In this document: positions 41,551 to 48,858 of the stretch, one piece after another
Layout: every line of letters begins with the position of its first letter
How positions within the stretch are numbered: position 1 is the first letter of the stretch
Origin: Anaerolineales bacterium
GTDB taxonomy: Bacteria; Chloroflexota; Anaerolineae; Anaerolineales; Villigracilaceae
Assembly: GCA_016789365.1 (NCBI GenBank)
Contig: JAEURH010000006.1
Span: forward strand, 1-55,720
Reading direction: 5' to 3'
DNA: 55,720 nucleotides
Program-made: the position numbers and the translations under genes
Notes under the pieces: generated by a model
Told to the model about the DNA's origin: nothing
What the model saw: the letters and a program-made list of their open reading frames with translations, nothing else
Databases searched by the model: none

Positions 41551-42222
41551 TTACTCTCCGACCTTTAAGAAATGAATTGGCTCATAACTATGCGTTTCGG
41601 TTGGTAAGAATACTTTTTCGCCCAAATCTGAAACATGCTCATTTTTAGCAAACAAACCGAGTTGATTGCTCTTCTTTGATTCATCAGGTAACAATTCAGC
41701 AAACACAAAATCCCTGCGTTTGAGCATACTGTTATTAAACGGGAATGACCACTCCGAGAAAATGATTTGTTGGATAGGTTTCTTCACAGTTCTTAAATCT
41801 AGGGCATCGCCCCAAATAATATTTTTTTCAAGGATAAATCGAATCACCTTACGGCATTCATCTTTTGCTTTTTGCTTGAATAACTTTGTATATCTTTGAT
41901 TTACAATTTCAAATAATCGTTTACGGCACTCAATCACATTGTCTTCAAGAATGTCAATGCCATAAATCGAAGAGACCGCCGAAACCAAATTACGTTCATA
42001 ATCTAATTGGCTTCTACGATATTTTCGTTCTACTACTTGTAATTTACGATTCAATATTTCAGTTAAGAAATTCCCAGTTCCACAAGCAGGCTCAAGAAAA
42101 CGCGAATCAATTCGCTCGGTTTCTTGCTTCACCAAATCCAACATGGCATTCACTTCTCTTTCACTTGTGAATACCTCACCATGTTCTGCAACTCTTTTTT
42201 TAGAGATAACCTGACTGTTCAT
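41551..42222 (-). CDS. Small methyltransferase-fold protein lacking the catalytic motif
   Basis: 223 residues. It has a textbook SAM motif I (FLEPACGTGNFL, residues 42-53) and a second SAM-binding strand YGIDILEDNV, but no NPPY-type motif IV: the expected place reads IIFSEWSFPFNNSMLKRRDF. It may therefore be a SAM-binding partner of the adjacent 500-residue methyltransferase, whose own motif I is altered. No helical target-recognition region follows. It is first in the operon, downstream of a 33-bp palindrome. Confidence 0.78.
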   Translation of the reverse strand: MNSQVISKKRVAEHGEVFTSEREVNAMLDLVKQETERIDSRFLEPACGTGNFLTEILNRKLQVVERKYRRSQLDYERNLVSAVSSIYGIDILEDNVIECRKRLFEIVNQRYTKLFKQKAKDECRKVIRFILEKNIIWGDALDLRTVKKPIQQIIFSEWSFPFNNSMLKRRDFVFAELLPDESKKSNQLGLFAKNEHVSDLGEKVFLPTETHSYEPIHFLKVGE

Positions 42223-42248
42223 TTATTAAATTATAGCATGGGGCATCC

Positions 42249-42281
42249 AGACCTCCGAGGTCTTTAAGACCTCGGAGGTCT
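42249..42281. repeat. 33-bp palindrome, right edge of the defence module
   Basis: AGACCTCCGAGGTCTT and AAGACCTCGGAGGTCT around one T, 33 bases. Same length and layout as the palindrome at 36679-36711. It lies between the divergent MTase operon and paiB, overlapping the paiB promoter region. Confidence 0.92.
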
Positions 42282-42286
42282 AGTAG

Positions 42287-42292
42287 TATACT
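42287..42292 (+). promoter_or_regulatory. -10 box of the paiB-like gene, likely leaderless
   Basis: TATACT six bases before ATG 42299. A weak TTAAGA-like -35 lies inside the palindrome. No ribosome binding site. Confidence 0.45.
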
Positions 42293-42298
42293 AACGCC

Positions 42299-42907
42299 AT
42301 GCACATCCCCAAATACTACCGCGAAGAAGATAAAACAAACATCATCCAATTCCTAAAGCAAAACAACTTTCCTGCCATCGTCTCGCATGATGGTGAAAAA
42401 ATCATTGCCACGCACACGCCTGTTGAGACGATTGAAAACGAAGACGGCTCACTGAAAATTTATGGTCACATCAGCAAAGCCAATCCGCAATGGAAAACGT
42501 TCGGCGAACAAGAAGTCTTGCTCATTTTTCAAGGCGCACACACCTACATCTCGCCGCGTTGGTACAACCACGTCAATGTGCCAACGTGGAATTACATGAT
42601 GGTGCACGTCTATGGAAGAATCAACATGCTAGCAGGCGATGAAGTCCACGCGCTTCTTTCTCGACTAATACAGAATCATGAACCCGAAACTGGCTACTCG
42701 CTAGAGACTCTGCCCGAAGACTTTGTGCGTAAAGAAATGAAAGGCGTGGCAGGCTTTGAGGTGCAAGTCACCAAGATAGACGCGGCGTATAAATTAAGTC
42801 AAAACCGAGACGATGAATCCTATCAAAACATTGTGACTGAATTGGAAAAGCGAGAAGATGCTGATTCGGCGAAGGTGGCGGAGGAGATGAGGAAGAGGCG
42901 AGGATAG
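42299..42907 (+). CDS. PaiB-family FMN-binding protein
   Basis: 202 residues, split-barrel FMN-binding fold. It begins MHIPKYYREEDKTNIIQFLK, the PaiB signature, with THTPVETIENEDGSLKIYGHISKANPQW and YISPRWYNHVNVPTWNYMMVHVYG (split here only by quoting) as the family core. In Bacillus PaiB affects sporulation and protease gene expression; elsewhere it may be an oxidoreductase. It lies outside the palindrome-bounded module, but its promoter abuts the boundary repeat. Confidence 0.9.
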   Translation: MHIPKYYREEDKTNIIQFLKQNNFPAIVSHDGEKIIATHTPVETIENEDGSLKIYGHISKANPQWKTFGEQEVLLIFQGAHTYISPRWYNHVNVPTWNYMMVHVYGRINMLAGDEVHALLSRLIQNHEPETGYSLETLPEDFVRKEMKGVAGFEVQVTKIDAAYKLSQNRDDESYQNIVTELEKREDADSAKVAEEMRKRRG

Positions 42908-42930
42908 CCATTCACCATCATAAAAATCTG

Positions 42931-42959
42931 TTGACGGTCGAGCAAATCGCATGTATAAT
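42931..42959 (+). promoter_or_regulatory. Promoter of the rplU-rpmA-rpmE operon
   Basis: TTGACG (42931-42936), 17-base spacer, TATAAT (42954-42959): the best promoter match in the window. Predicted start near 42966, giving a leader of about 124 bases. Confidence 0.85.
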
Positions 42960-42973
42960 ACCGTCCGCAATCG

Positions 42974-42997
42974 CCCCAGAGCAATCTGCTGGGGCAA
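42974..42997 (+). promoter_or_regulatory. Leader hairpin upstream of rplU
   Basis: GCCCCA/TGGGGC stem (with flanking CAAT/ATTG pairing possible) close to the predicted 5' end of the rplU mRNA. The rest of the 124-base leader has no ORF of note. It could be an L21-type autoregulatory leader as known in other phyla. Confidence 0.5.
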
Positions 42998-43089
42998 TTG
43001 TATGTAAATTAACCAGCTTCCCCACAAACAGGCGACGAGTGTTCGAACTCCGCAGGTTGAGCGGCGAAGTGAATGACTGGAGATATAAA

Positions 43090-43566
43090 ATGAGATTTGC
43101 AATCGTCGAAAGCGGCGGCAAGCAATACCGCGCCGTTGAAGGCACTACAGTAGATGTAGACCGCCTTGCCCATGAAGTGGGTAAAACATTTGATTTTGAA
43201 CGTGTCTTGCTGATGGCAGATGGTGATTCTGTGATGGTCGGCACACCCAACGTTGGTGGCATCAAAGTTTCTGCTACTGTTGTGGAACATGTAAAAGGTC
43301 CCAAGTTAGTTTCTTTCAAATATCGCCCGAAAAAACGCATCCGCGTGAAAACGGGGCATCGCGCTCAATATACTCGTTTGATGATTGATTTCATTGGCAA
43401 GCCGGGTGAAGAACGCAAGGTTGAAAAGAAAGCAACACCGAAGGCTGAAGTTAAAAAAGAAGCCGAAGTGGAGAAACAGGCTAAACCCAAGAAAGAAGCG
43501 GTTAAGGCTGAGAAGAAATCCACCACGGCGAAGAAGTCAACTTCCAAGAAGACTGAAAAGAAGTAG
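43090..43566 (+). CDS. rplU: 50S ribosomal protein L21 (bL21) with long Lys-rich tail
   Basis: 158 residues. L21 core at 1-105: [20 protein letters not shown] and the C-terminal [14 protein letters not shown] signature. About 50 additional residues follow, made almost only of Lys, Glu, Ala, Thr and Ser. The frame is open upstream to 42931, but that part covers the promoter and leader, so ATG 43090 is taken, nine bases after GGAGAT. First gene of the L21-L27-L31 operon. Confidence 0.95.
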   Translation: MRFAIVESGGKQYRAVEGTTVDVDRLAHEVGKTFDFERVLLMADGDSVMVGTPNVGGIKVSATVVEHVKGPKLVSFKYRPKKRIRVKTGHRAQYTRLMIDFIGKPGEERKVEKKATPKAEVKKEAEVEKQAKPKKEAVKAEKKSTTAKKSTSKKTEKK

Positions 43567-43574
43567 AGGTAGAA

Positions 43575-43835
43575 ATGGCACATAAAACAGGTGGCGGGTC
43601 AACCCGCAACGGACGAGATAGTAATTCACAACGCTTGGGTGTGAAGCGTTATGCTGGGCAGTTTGTTTTGTCTGGCAATGTGTTGGTGCGCCAACGTGGT
43701 ACGAAAATTAAGCCAGGCTTGAATGTGATGGTCGGCAAAGATGATACTTTGTTTGCCGTAGCAGATGGCGTGGTGATGTTTGATGTGTATCATGGAAAGA
43801 AGCGCGTCAATATTATTCCTGCTGAGGTGAAGTAA
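43575..43835 (+). CDS. rpmA: 50S ribosomal protein L27 (bL27)
   Basis: 86 residues, with an N-terminus that reaches the peptidyl-transferase centre: [20 protein letters not shown] after Met, then [21 protein letters not shown]. No N-terminal extension needing cleavage is present. It lies eight bases after rplU and its stop overlaps the next start (TAATG), the normal L21-L27 order. Confidence 0.98.
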   Translation: MAHKTGGGSTRNGRDSNSQRLGVKRYAGQFVLSGNVLVRQRGTKIKPGLNVMVGKDDTLFAVADGVVMFDVYHGKKRVNIIPAEVK

Positions 43836-44332
43836 TGAAAGCTGATATTCACCCTAAGGTTTATGATGCGAAAGTGACTTGTGCTTCTTGTGGCAATACT
43901 TGGGTAACCACTTCTACGAAACAAGAATTGCGTGTGGACGTTTGCTCGAATTGCCATCCATTTTATACTGGCGAATCTGCCAAGTTGTTAGATGTGGAAG
44001 GTCAAGTTGACCGTTTCTATAAAAAGGTTTCTGCGGCGCAAACGTTTGCCGAACAACAAAAAGCCAAAGAAGAATCTTTGGTGGTGACCAACCGCTCTGT
44101 TGATGATTTGACTTTGACTCCGCGTGCAACTGATGCTTTGAAAAAGGCTGGCTTGTTGACGATTGGTCAGGTGGTTGAAAAACTTGCTGAAGGTGATGCG
44201 GCAGTGACTGCGATTGCTGGTTTTGGTCAATCAGCTCTTACTAACACCAAAAAGAAATTACGTGCTTTAGGTGTTGAACTTCCAGAAGTAAAGAAAGTTG
44301 AAAAGGCTGAAAAAGCCGAAGCGACTGAATAA
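43835..44332 (+). CDS. rpmE: 50S ribosomal protein L31 (bL31) fused to an RNA polymerase alpha-CTD-like domain
   Basis: 165 residues, twice the normal L31 length. Residues 1-65 are zinc-type L31 ([16 protein letters not shown], Cys16, Cys19, Cys37, Cys40, HPFYTG). Residues 89-147 match the alpha C-terminal domain: [20 protein letters not shown] then [27 protein letters not shown] (two quoted parts). This genome's RpoA has VEALDLSVRVFNSLKRTGIT with GDVLELLEKGESAVMSIRNF. An Arg aligns with the DNA-contacting Arg265 of E. coli alpha, but the usual Lys298-Ser299 pair is Ser-Ala. [13 protein letters not shown] tail ends the protein. Role of the extra domain unknown. Confidence 0.9.
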   Translation: MKADIHPKVYDAKVTCASCGNTWVTTSTKQELRVDVCSNCHPFYTGESAKLLDVEGQVDRFYKKVSAAQTFAEQQKAKEESLVVTNRSVDDLTLTPRATDALKKAGLLTIGQVVEKLAEGDAAVTAIAGFGQSALTNTKKKLRALGVELPEVKKVEKAEKAEATE

Positions 44333-44347
44333 TTTTCAGGTAAACTT

Positions 44348-44381
44348 ATAGGCAGATGTGAAAACATCTGCCTATTTTTTT
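44348..44381 (+). terminator. Rho-independent terminator of the rplU-rpmA-rpmE operon
   Basis: Perfect 12-base stem ATAGGCAGATGT/ACATCTGCCTAT with a GAAA tetraloop (44360-44363), followed by seven T. Confidence 0.95.
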
Positions 44382-44402
44382 GCGTTTAGTTAAAGTTCTA
44401 AA

Positions 44403-44485
44403 TAGGACGCTGATAAACGCAGATGAACGCGGATTTTTAAATCTCAAAAGATTATCAGCGTTTTCTGCTCTCGTTAGCGTCCACT
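44403..44485. repeat. Inverted repeat, GGACGCTGATAAACGCAGAT family
   Basis: TAGGACGCTGATAAACGCAG at the left faces ATTATCAGCG...TTAGCGTCC at the right. A partial copy lies at 34911-34945. It fills the spacer between the rpmE terminator and tdk. Confidence 0.75.
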
Positions 44486-44509
44486 AAAAATATCACTGGA
44501 GAATCTTAA

Positions 44510-45079
44510 ATGCGTCATACACATGGTTCAGTGGAAGTAGTTTGTGGTTCAATGTTTAGCGGTAAGACCGATGAATTAATTCGTAGATTGGTGCGTGCTA
44601 CGATTGCAAAACAAAAAGTGCAAGTATTCAAACCAGCCATTGACATTCGCTATGCTGTTGAAAAAGTCGCTTCTCATGCTGGCTCAACGTATGATGCTAT
44701 TCCTGTAGAAAAATCTGCTGAGATTCGTGCTAAATTAGATAAAGATACAACTGTGGTTGGGATTGATGAAGCGCAATTTTTTGATTCAGAAATTGTAGAA
44801 GTTGTGAAAGAATTAGCAACAAAAGGCGTGCGCGTGATTGTGGCTGGCTTAGATACTGATTTTCGTGGCGAGCCGTTTGGTTCTATGCCGATGCTAATGT
44901 CTGAAGCAGAAGATGTTTTGAAACTCCATGCGATTTGTATGGTATGTGGTGATGAAGCATCACGCACGCAAAGATTGGTGAATGGAAAGCCTGCTCGTTA
45001 TGATGAGCCTGTTGTGATTGTCGGCGCTTCGGAGTTGTATGAAGCGCGTTGTCGCGTGCATCACGAAGTGCCACGTTAA
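44510..45079 (+). CDS. tdk: Thymidine kinase
   Basis: 189 residues, type II thymidine kinase for dTMP salvage. Walker A in [11 protein letters not shown] (residues 11-21), Walker B DEAQFF, a lasso loop with TRTQ-like SRTQRLVNG, and a zinc site formed by CMVCGD plus CRVHH near the C-terminus. Start after GGAGAA. Monocistronic, following the rpmE terminator and a repeat. Confidence 0.96.
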   Translation: MRHTHGSVEVVCGSMFSGKTDELIRRLVRATIAKQKVQVFKPAIDIRYAVEKVASHAGSTYDAIPVEKSAEIRAKLDKDTTVVGIDEAQFFDSEIVEVVKELATKGVRVIVAGLDTDFRGEPFGSMPMLMSEAEDVLKLHAICMVCGDEASRTQRLVNGKPARYDEPVVIVGASELYEARCRVHHEVPR

Positions 45080-45113
45080 ACCATGCTGGGTTAATATAAA
45101 ATATTTCTTGAAA

Positions 45114-46118
45114 CTATTCCGATAAACTTCCTTGCAATAGCCAGATGTCTTGAACAGGGTCGTAATAAAGTAAATAATCTGTTTGTTGGCGCGTACTGCC
45201 AGCGGCAATTAGATTATAGTTAAACTGCGTGCCACGCACAATCATTTCGTTTGCTCTTCTAAATATTATTCGTCTTGCTTTTTCATCACCTTCTGTTCCC
45301 CAACCAACCATTGAGAATTCAAAGCGTGGATTGCCTTTGATATTTCCGTCACTGTCTAATGCCACTGACCAAACTTCTGATTTTCTTGCTAAGCCAAAAT
45401 ATAATCTTTTCCCTTGCACTCGGTTAAATACGCTTAAGCCAAAGGCATCAATATTTTTAAGCCTTGAAAGTATTTTCCCGTTTTGAGGGTCAATTTGATA
45501 AATTGCACCGATTTCTTCTGTGCGCGTTGAACCTGCAATGGTGGCAACATATAAACTTTTTGTATCACAATCATAGGCTAAGCCAACAATCCCAAACGGG
45601 TTTTCAGAAGAGATTGGTTTTGCAGAAGGTAATGTAACAAATTCTGACATTTCTCCAGCATCAGTATCAACCTTATAAATTGTGTTTTGTTGTTCAGGTG
45701 GATTATCAAAAAGGCTTACACGTGGCGCGGGTGCAACAAAAATATTACCAAGTTCATCGTTCACTGGTGTGCTCAGATACCCTGCTTGAACCCATGATGG
45801 ATGTTGGTATACATTCGTAGGCGTTTGACCTACTTGCGTGGGACGGTCATAAATCACCAAGCCTTTTTCCGTTTCATTTGTACTCATAATAGCAGACACA
45901 TCGTAGCCCATTTCTAACGCGAAATTTGGAACGGCTTGACAGTATGTGACACCCCCAACCACAAATGAAGCAGACAATTTTTCTTCAGTTGAATTGTAGT
46001 ATAGGATAATGCTTGTTAACCCTATACCAATCGCAATCACTAGTATAGAACCCCATATCCATACTTTATGATTGTTTCTATTTTTTGATGGCTTTATTAA
46101 TTTTCTTTTTTTAGACAT
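45114..46118 (-). CDS. Membrane-anchored beta-propeller-like protein of unknown function
   Basis: 334 residues. A basic N-terminus (MSKKRKLIKPSKNRNNHK) precedes one membrane helix (residues 19-43), with the rest outside. Repeated short motifs, such as NTIYKVDTDAGEM, FGIVGLAYDCDTKSLYVAT and AIYQIDPQNGKILSRL, recur with the spacing of beta-propeller blades. I do not recognise a specific family. It starts four bases after the stop of the lipoprotein gene on the same strand and forms an operon with it. Confidence 0.65.
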   Translation of the reverse strand: MSKKRKLIKPSKNRNNHKVWIWGSILVIAIGIGLTSIILYYNSTEEKLSASFVVGGVTYCQAVPNFALEMGYDVSAIMSTNETEKGLVIYDRPTQVGQTPTNVYQHPSWVQAGYLSTPVNDELGNIFVAPAPRVSLFDNPPEQQNTIYKVDTDAGEMSEFVTLPSAKPISSENPFGIVGLAYDCDTKSLYVATIAGSTRTEEIGAIYQIDPQNGKILSRLKNIDAFGLSVFNRVQGKRLYFGLARKSEVWSVALDSDGNIKGNPRFEFSMVGWGTEGDEKARRIIFRRANEMIVRGTQFNYNLIAAGSTRQQTDYLLYYDPVQDIWLLQGSLSE

Positions 46119-46121
46119 AGT

Positions 46122-47876
46122 TTAAGGACTAAGTATAGGTATAAATTTTGGACCCGCAAAACAAGGATATTCAATGCCTACATAGATGCCATCTCGTACT
46201 GCTGATTCAGCCCAACAATATTCCCGACCAGGCGTAGCATCGTTTTCTATTTGTGGAACATACCATAAAATTAAGTTAGTATCTTTGATTGACTCAGAAT
46301 TTAAGAACCTTTCAGGTCCTTGTTGATAATCTACATTACAACATGGTCCAATCGTAATCATATCTGTATCGCCTTCATCTACTTCATTGTGATGACGAGT
46401 AACATAAACAAAAGCATTATCCCCACGCCCGCCGTCTCCAAACTGACCTCGAGCAGGTTCAATGAAATACCCGCCGTTATTTTGCCCCATTATTTTGTAT
46501 TGATACCCTTCATTTGTAGGTTCAAAGTCTGTTTGTAACTGCCATTGTTCTTCAAGCCAATCTTCCCAATCATTTCCATTCCAAGCCGCAAATGTATTTT
46601 CTCCTGCAAATGCTATGCGTAAAACAGGGCGGTAGGTTCCATTATCTCCGCATCCCCGCCCGACGTTCCCTGCTACCACACGAAAACTACCATCGTTATA
46701 AAACTCAAATATCTGTTCATAATAATAGCTACACGGCAGGGGCCACTGTTCTCCCCAAAATTCTTGTTCGAGCTTAAAGCCAATTACTTGACCATTTTCA
46801 ATTAATTCTTCTGTTTTTGGACCTTGAAACGCTACCACAGCCGCCTGACTAAAAATTGGACAGCCAATCGCATCACTATATCCAAACGCATCTGTTGCCG
46901 AATAACTTACATGCCAATCTACTAGTTTGACACTGTCTAATACTGGGTTGCCCTTAAACTGAACATTGGATAACCGCAAACCATCAGAACTGGTAAGAAT
47001 AAAATCCATACGCCAATCGCCACGTTCTAGTTGAGTTGTTTTATTACAAAATAATTCGGTCACCACTTCATCTTCTAAACTGCGTTCTGTTACAGGTTGC
47101 CCGCCAGGCGTACCTATATTTGTCCATCTCACTCCTACTAGCACAGCATCGGTTAAGTCTACAATTGCCCACAGTGCACGTTCTCCCACTATAAAAGTTG
47201 GGGCAACACATAAATGGCGAGAGCGTTGGCAACGTGTTTGGTTCAAGGCAGTTTTGGTGTTTGCCATAACCGCTTCTTCACTGTTTGGAACGTAACCCAA
47301 TGCCTGAGCAACTTCTGGCGATTGACTTGCAATTTGTACGGCTAAATCTGTTAAGTAGGGCGGAATATCTGGTTGTGTATTTGGCATTTTTGTCACCGAC
47401 AATAGAATGCCATCATCTACGCTGACCATGCCAATGGTAGTTAAATTTTTTGCATAGTTATACATCTCTACACGATAGCATAATGCTTCAAGACATCTGG
47501 ATGTGGCTTCCGTAATGTCACTTTCTCGTAAGGGATAAACGCCAAAAATTTCATTTCGTAGAGGCGCGCCAGTTGATATATCCCAAAGGTCAGTTTGAAA
47601 GCGTGGGTCAAGTACAGCAATATCTTGGGCTGAGGCGCGTAAGAAATCCAACCCAACCATCAGCTGAATCGGAATCGGTTGTTCTAAAACGGTTTGCACA
47701 AGAGTCGCTTGTACTTCTAAAATCGGTAAAGAATAATTTTCAGGGTCGGGCGTTGCATTTGGGATGACCACTCCAATTGCAGTTGGAGTCACTGATTGAT
47801 TAATGGTTGTATTGCAGGATGTTAAGCTCAACGTGATTATTGTGATAATAAAAAACCTAAAAACACCCTGCATCAT
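46122..47876 (-). CDS. Predicted lipoprotein of unknown function
   Basis: 584 residues. The signal peptide ends in lipobox LTSC (Cys21). A Thr/Pro-rich linker follows, then a region of about 550 residues with many Cys and aromatic positions and Gly/Asp-rich loops (NVGRGCGDNGTYRPVLRIA, ARGQFGDGGRGDNAFVYVT). No catalytic signature was recognised. It is the first gene of a two-gene operon with the propeller-like protein, and the pair likely acts together at the cell surface. A 12-bp palindrome lies in its upstream region. Confidence 0.65.
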   Translation of the reverse strand: MMQGVFRFFIITIITLSLTSCNTTINQSVTPTAIGVVIPNATPDPENYSLPILEVQATLVQTVLEQPIPIQLMVGLDFLRASAQDIAVLDPRFQTDLWDISTGAPLRNEIFGVYPLRESDITEATSRCLEALCYRVEMYNYAKNLTTIGMVSVDDGILLSVTKMPNTQPDIPPYLTDLAVQIASQSPEVAQALGYVPNSEEAVMANTKTALNQTRCQRSRHLCVAPTFIVGERALWAIVDLTDAVLVGVRWTNIGTPGGQPVTERSLEDEVVTELFCNKTTQLERGDWRMDFILTSSDGLRLSNVQFKGNPVLDSVKLVDWHVSYSATDAFGYSDAIGCPIFSQAAVVAFQGPKTEELIENGQVIGFKLEQEFWGEQWPLPCSYYYEQIFEFYNDGSFRVVAGNVGRGCGDNGTYRPVLRIAFAGENTFAAWNGNDWEDWLEEQWQLQTDFEPTNEGYQYKIMGQNNGGYFIEPARGQFGDGGRGDNAFVYVTRHHNEVDEGDTDMITIGPCCNVDYQQGPERFLNSESIKDTNLILWYVPQIENDATPGREYCWAESAVRDGIYVGIEYPCFAGPKFIPILSP

Positions 47877-47912
47877 ATTTGCTCCTATAACTTTCTAAAT
47901 ATATAATCGTAT

Positions 47913-47940
47913 TAGTATTTTACTATGAAGTAAAATACTA
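47913..47940. promoter_or_regulatory. Perfect 12-bp palindrome between divergent genes, candidate operator
   Basis: TAGTATTTTACT (47913-47924), loop ATGA, AGTAAAATACTA (47929-47940), in a 70-base divergent spacer. The right arm contains TAAAAT/AATACT -10-like sequences 7-10 bases before the DUF429 ATG. Too A+T-rich for a terminator; more likely a shared operator. Confidence 0.55.
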
Positions 47941-47946
47941 TCACTC

Positions 47947-48693
47947 ATGCTATTTACTGACTCACTCTTCATTGGCATTGACCCAACTTCATCAAACAAA
48001 TCCTTTACCTATGCGGCATTGGATAAGCATTTGAATTTAATCGCCTTGTCTGATGGCGAGTTGGATGATGTCACTGCTTTTGTAGCAGGTCAACAGTCTG
48101 CGACGGTGGCGATTAATGCGCCTGCCAATGTCAATCGTGGGTTAGTACGAGAAAAAATCAAAAAGGAAATGCTTACGCCACATAAAATCCGTGCGGCGGA
48201 ATATAGACTCGCTGAATATGAATTAAGAGAAAAAGGAATTGCTGTTTCTGGTACGCCTGCCAGCGTTGGCGTTTGCCCCGCATGGATGCAAGTTGGTTTT
48301 TCGTTATACAGAAAACTTGAAAAGATGGGATTCAAAAAATATAGTGGTGAAAACCAAACTCATCAAATGATTGAAACGCATCCACACGCTTGTTTTTGTG
48401 TTTTAGCGGGGGATACACCACTGCCGAAGCCAACATTGGAAGGCAAATTACAACGTCAATTATTGTTGTATGAACGCGGTGTAAAAATCAAAGACCCAAT
48501 GGATTTTTTTGAAGAAATCACTCGTCACAAAATGATAAAAGGCATCTGGCCCCATGAGTTGCTATATCTGCCCGAACAACTTGATGCGTTGGTTGCGGCA
48601 TATACGGCTTGGTTATTAATCAATAAACCTGAGCAGACCACATCTATTGGTGATGAAAAAGAAGGGAAAATTTTCTTGCCAGTAAAACAATAA
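47947..48693 (+). CDS. DUF429 family protein (RNase H-like fold)
   Basis: 248 residues. The N-terminus FIGIDPTSSNKSFTYAALD has the first Asp strand of an RNase H-like domain; VAINAPANVNRGL, the ESxPH-like IETHPHACFCVL and the C-terminal LDALVAAYTAWL are DUF429 landmarks. Function is unknown, with nuclease or phosphotransferase activity suggested by the fold. There is no Shine-Dalgarno sequence; the start follows the 12-bp palindrome directly. Confidence 0.85.
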   Translation: MLFTDSLFIGIDPTSSNKSFTYAALDKHLNLIALSDGELDDVTAFVAGQQSATVAINAPANVNRGLVREKIKKEMLTPHKIRAAEYRLAEYELREKGIAVSGTPASVGVCPAWMQVGFSLYRKLEKMGFKKYSGENQTHQMIETHPHACFCVLAGDTPLPKPTLEGKLQRQLLLYERGVKIKDPMDFFEEITRHKMIKGIWPHELLYLPEQLDALVAAYTAWLLINKPEQTTSIGDEKEGKIFLPVKQ

Positions 48694-48695
48694 TT

Positions 48696-48824
48696 TGTCA
48701 TTGCGAGCCGCGCTTTTGTACTTAGCGGCGAAGCAATCTCCAACTTAATCATAAGATTGCTTCGTCGCTTTGGTCTCGATACGTTGCTTCACAACTACTC
48801 GACCAGCGGCGCCTCGCAATGACA
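48696..48824. repeat. MITE-like element with TGTCATTGCGAG ends, copy 4 (with nested insert)
   Basis: TGTCATTGCGAG (48696-48707) and CTCGCAATGACA (48813-48824) bound 129 bases. The hairpin GAAGCAATCTCC...GATTGCTTCG is inside, with a nested GGTCTCGATACG...CTACTCGACCA part (48772-48805) like that of the 34951 copy. It occupies most of the DUF429-tkt spacer. Confidence 0.85.
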
Positions 48825-48846
48825 TAACTTAATCTTAACCGAATGG

Positions 48847-48852
48847 TAAAAT
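48847..48852 (+). promoter_or_regulatory. -10 box of tkt, likely leaderless
   Basis: TAAAAT with six bases (all A) before ATG 48859. No ribosome binding site and no clear -35. Confidence 0.4.
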
Positions 48853-48858
48853 AAAAAA

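Noticed and set aside
36679..42281. Repeated ACCTCCGAGGT palindromes as a possible CRISPR array
   Set aside because: Spacing runs from a few bases to several kb, copies lie inside and between genes, and the units are near-perfect palindromes; this is a REP-type family, not an array with regular spacers.
43000..43080. Possible tRNA-like TTCGAACTCC segment before rplU
   Set aside because: No acceptor or anticodon stem can be drawn around it; it lies in the rplU leader.
42931..43089. N-terminal extension of L21 (open frame from 42931)
   Set aside because: This stretch contains a near-consensus promoter and a leader hairpin; L21 similarity starts exactly at ATG 43090 with a ribosome binding site.
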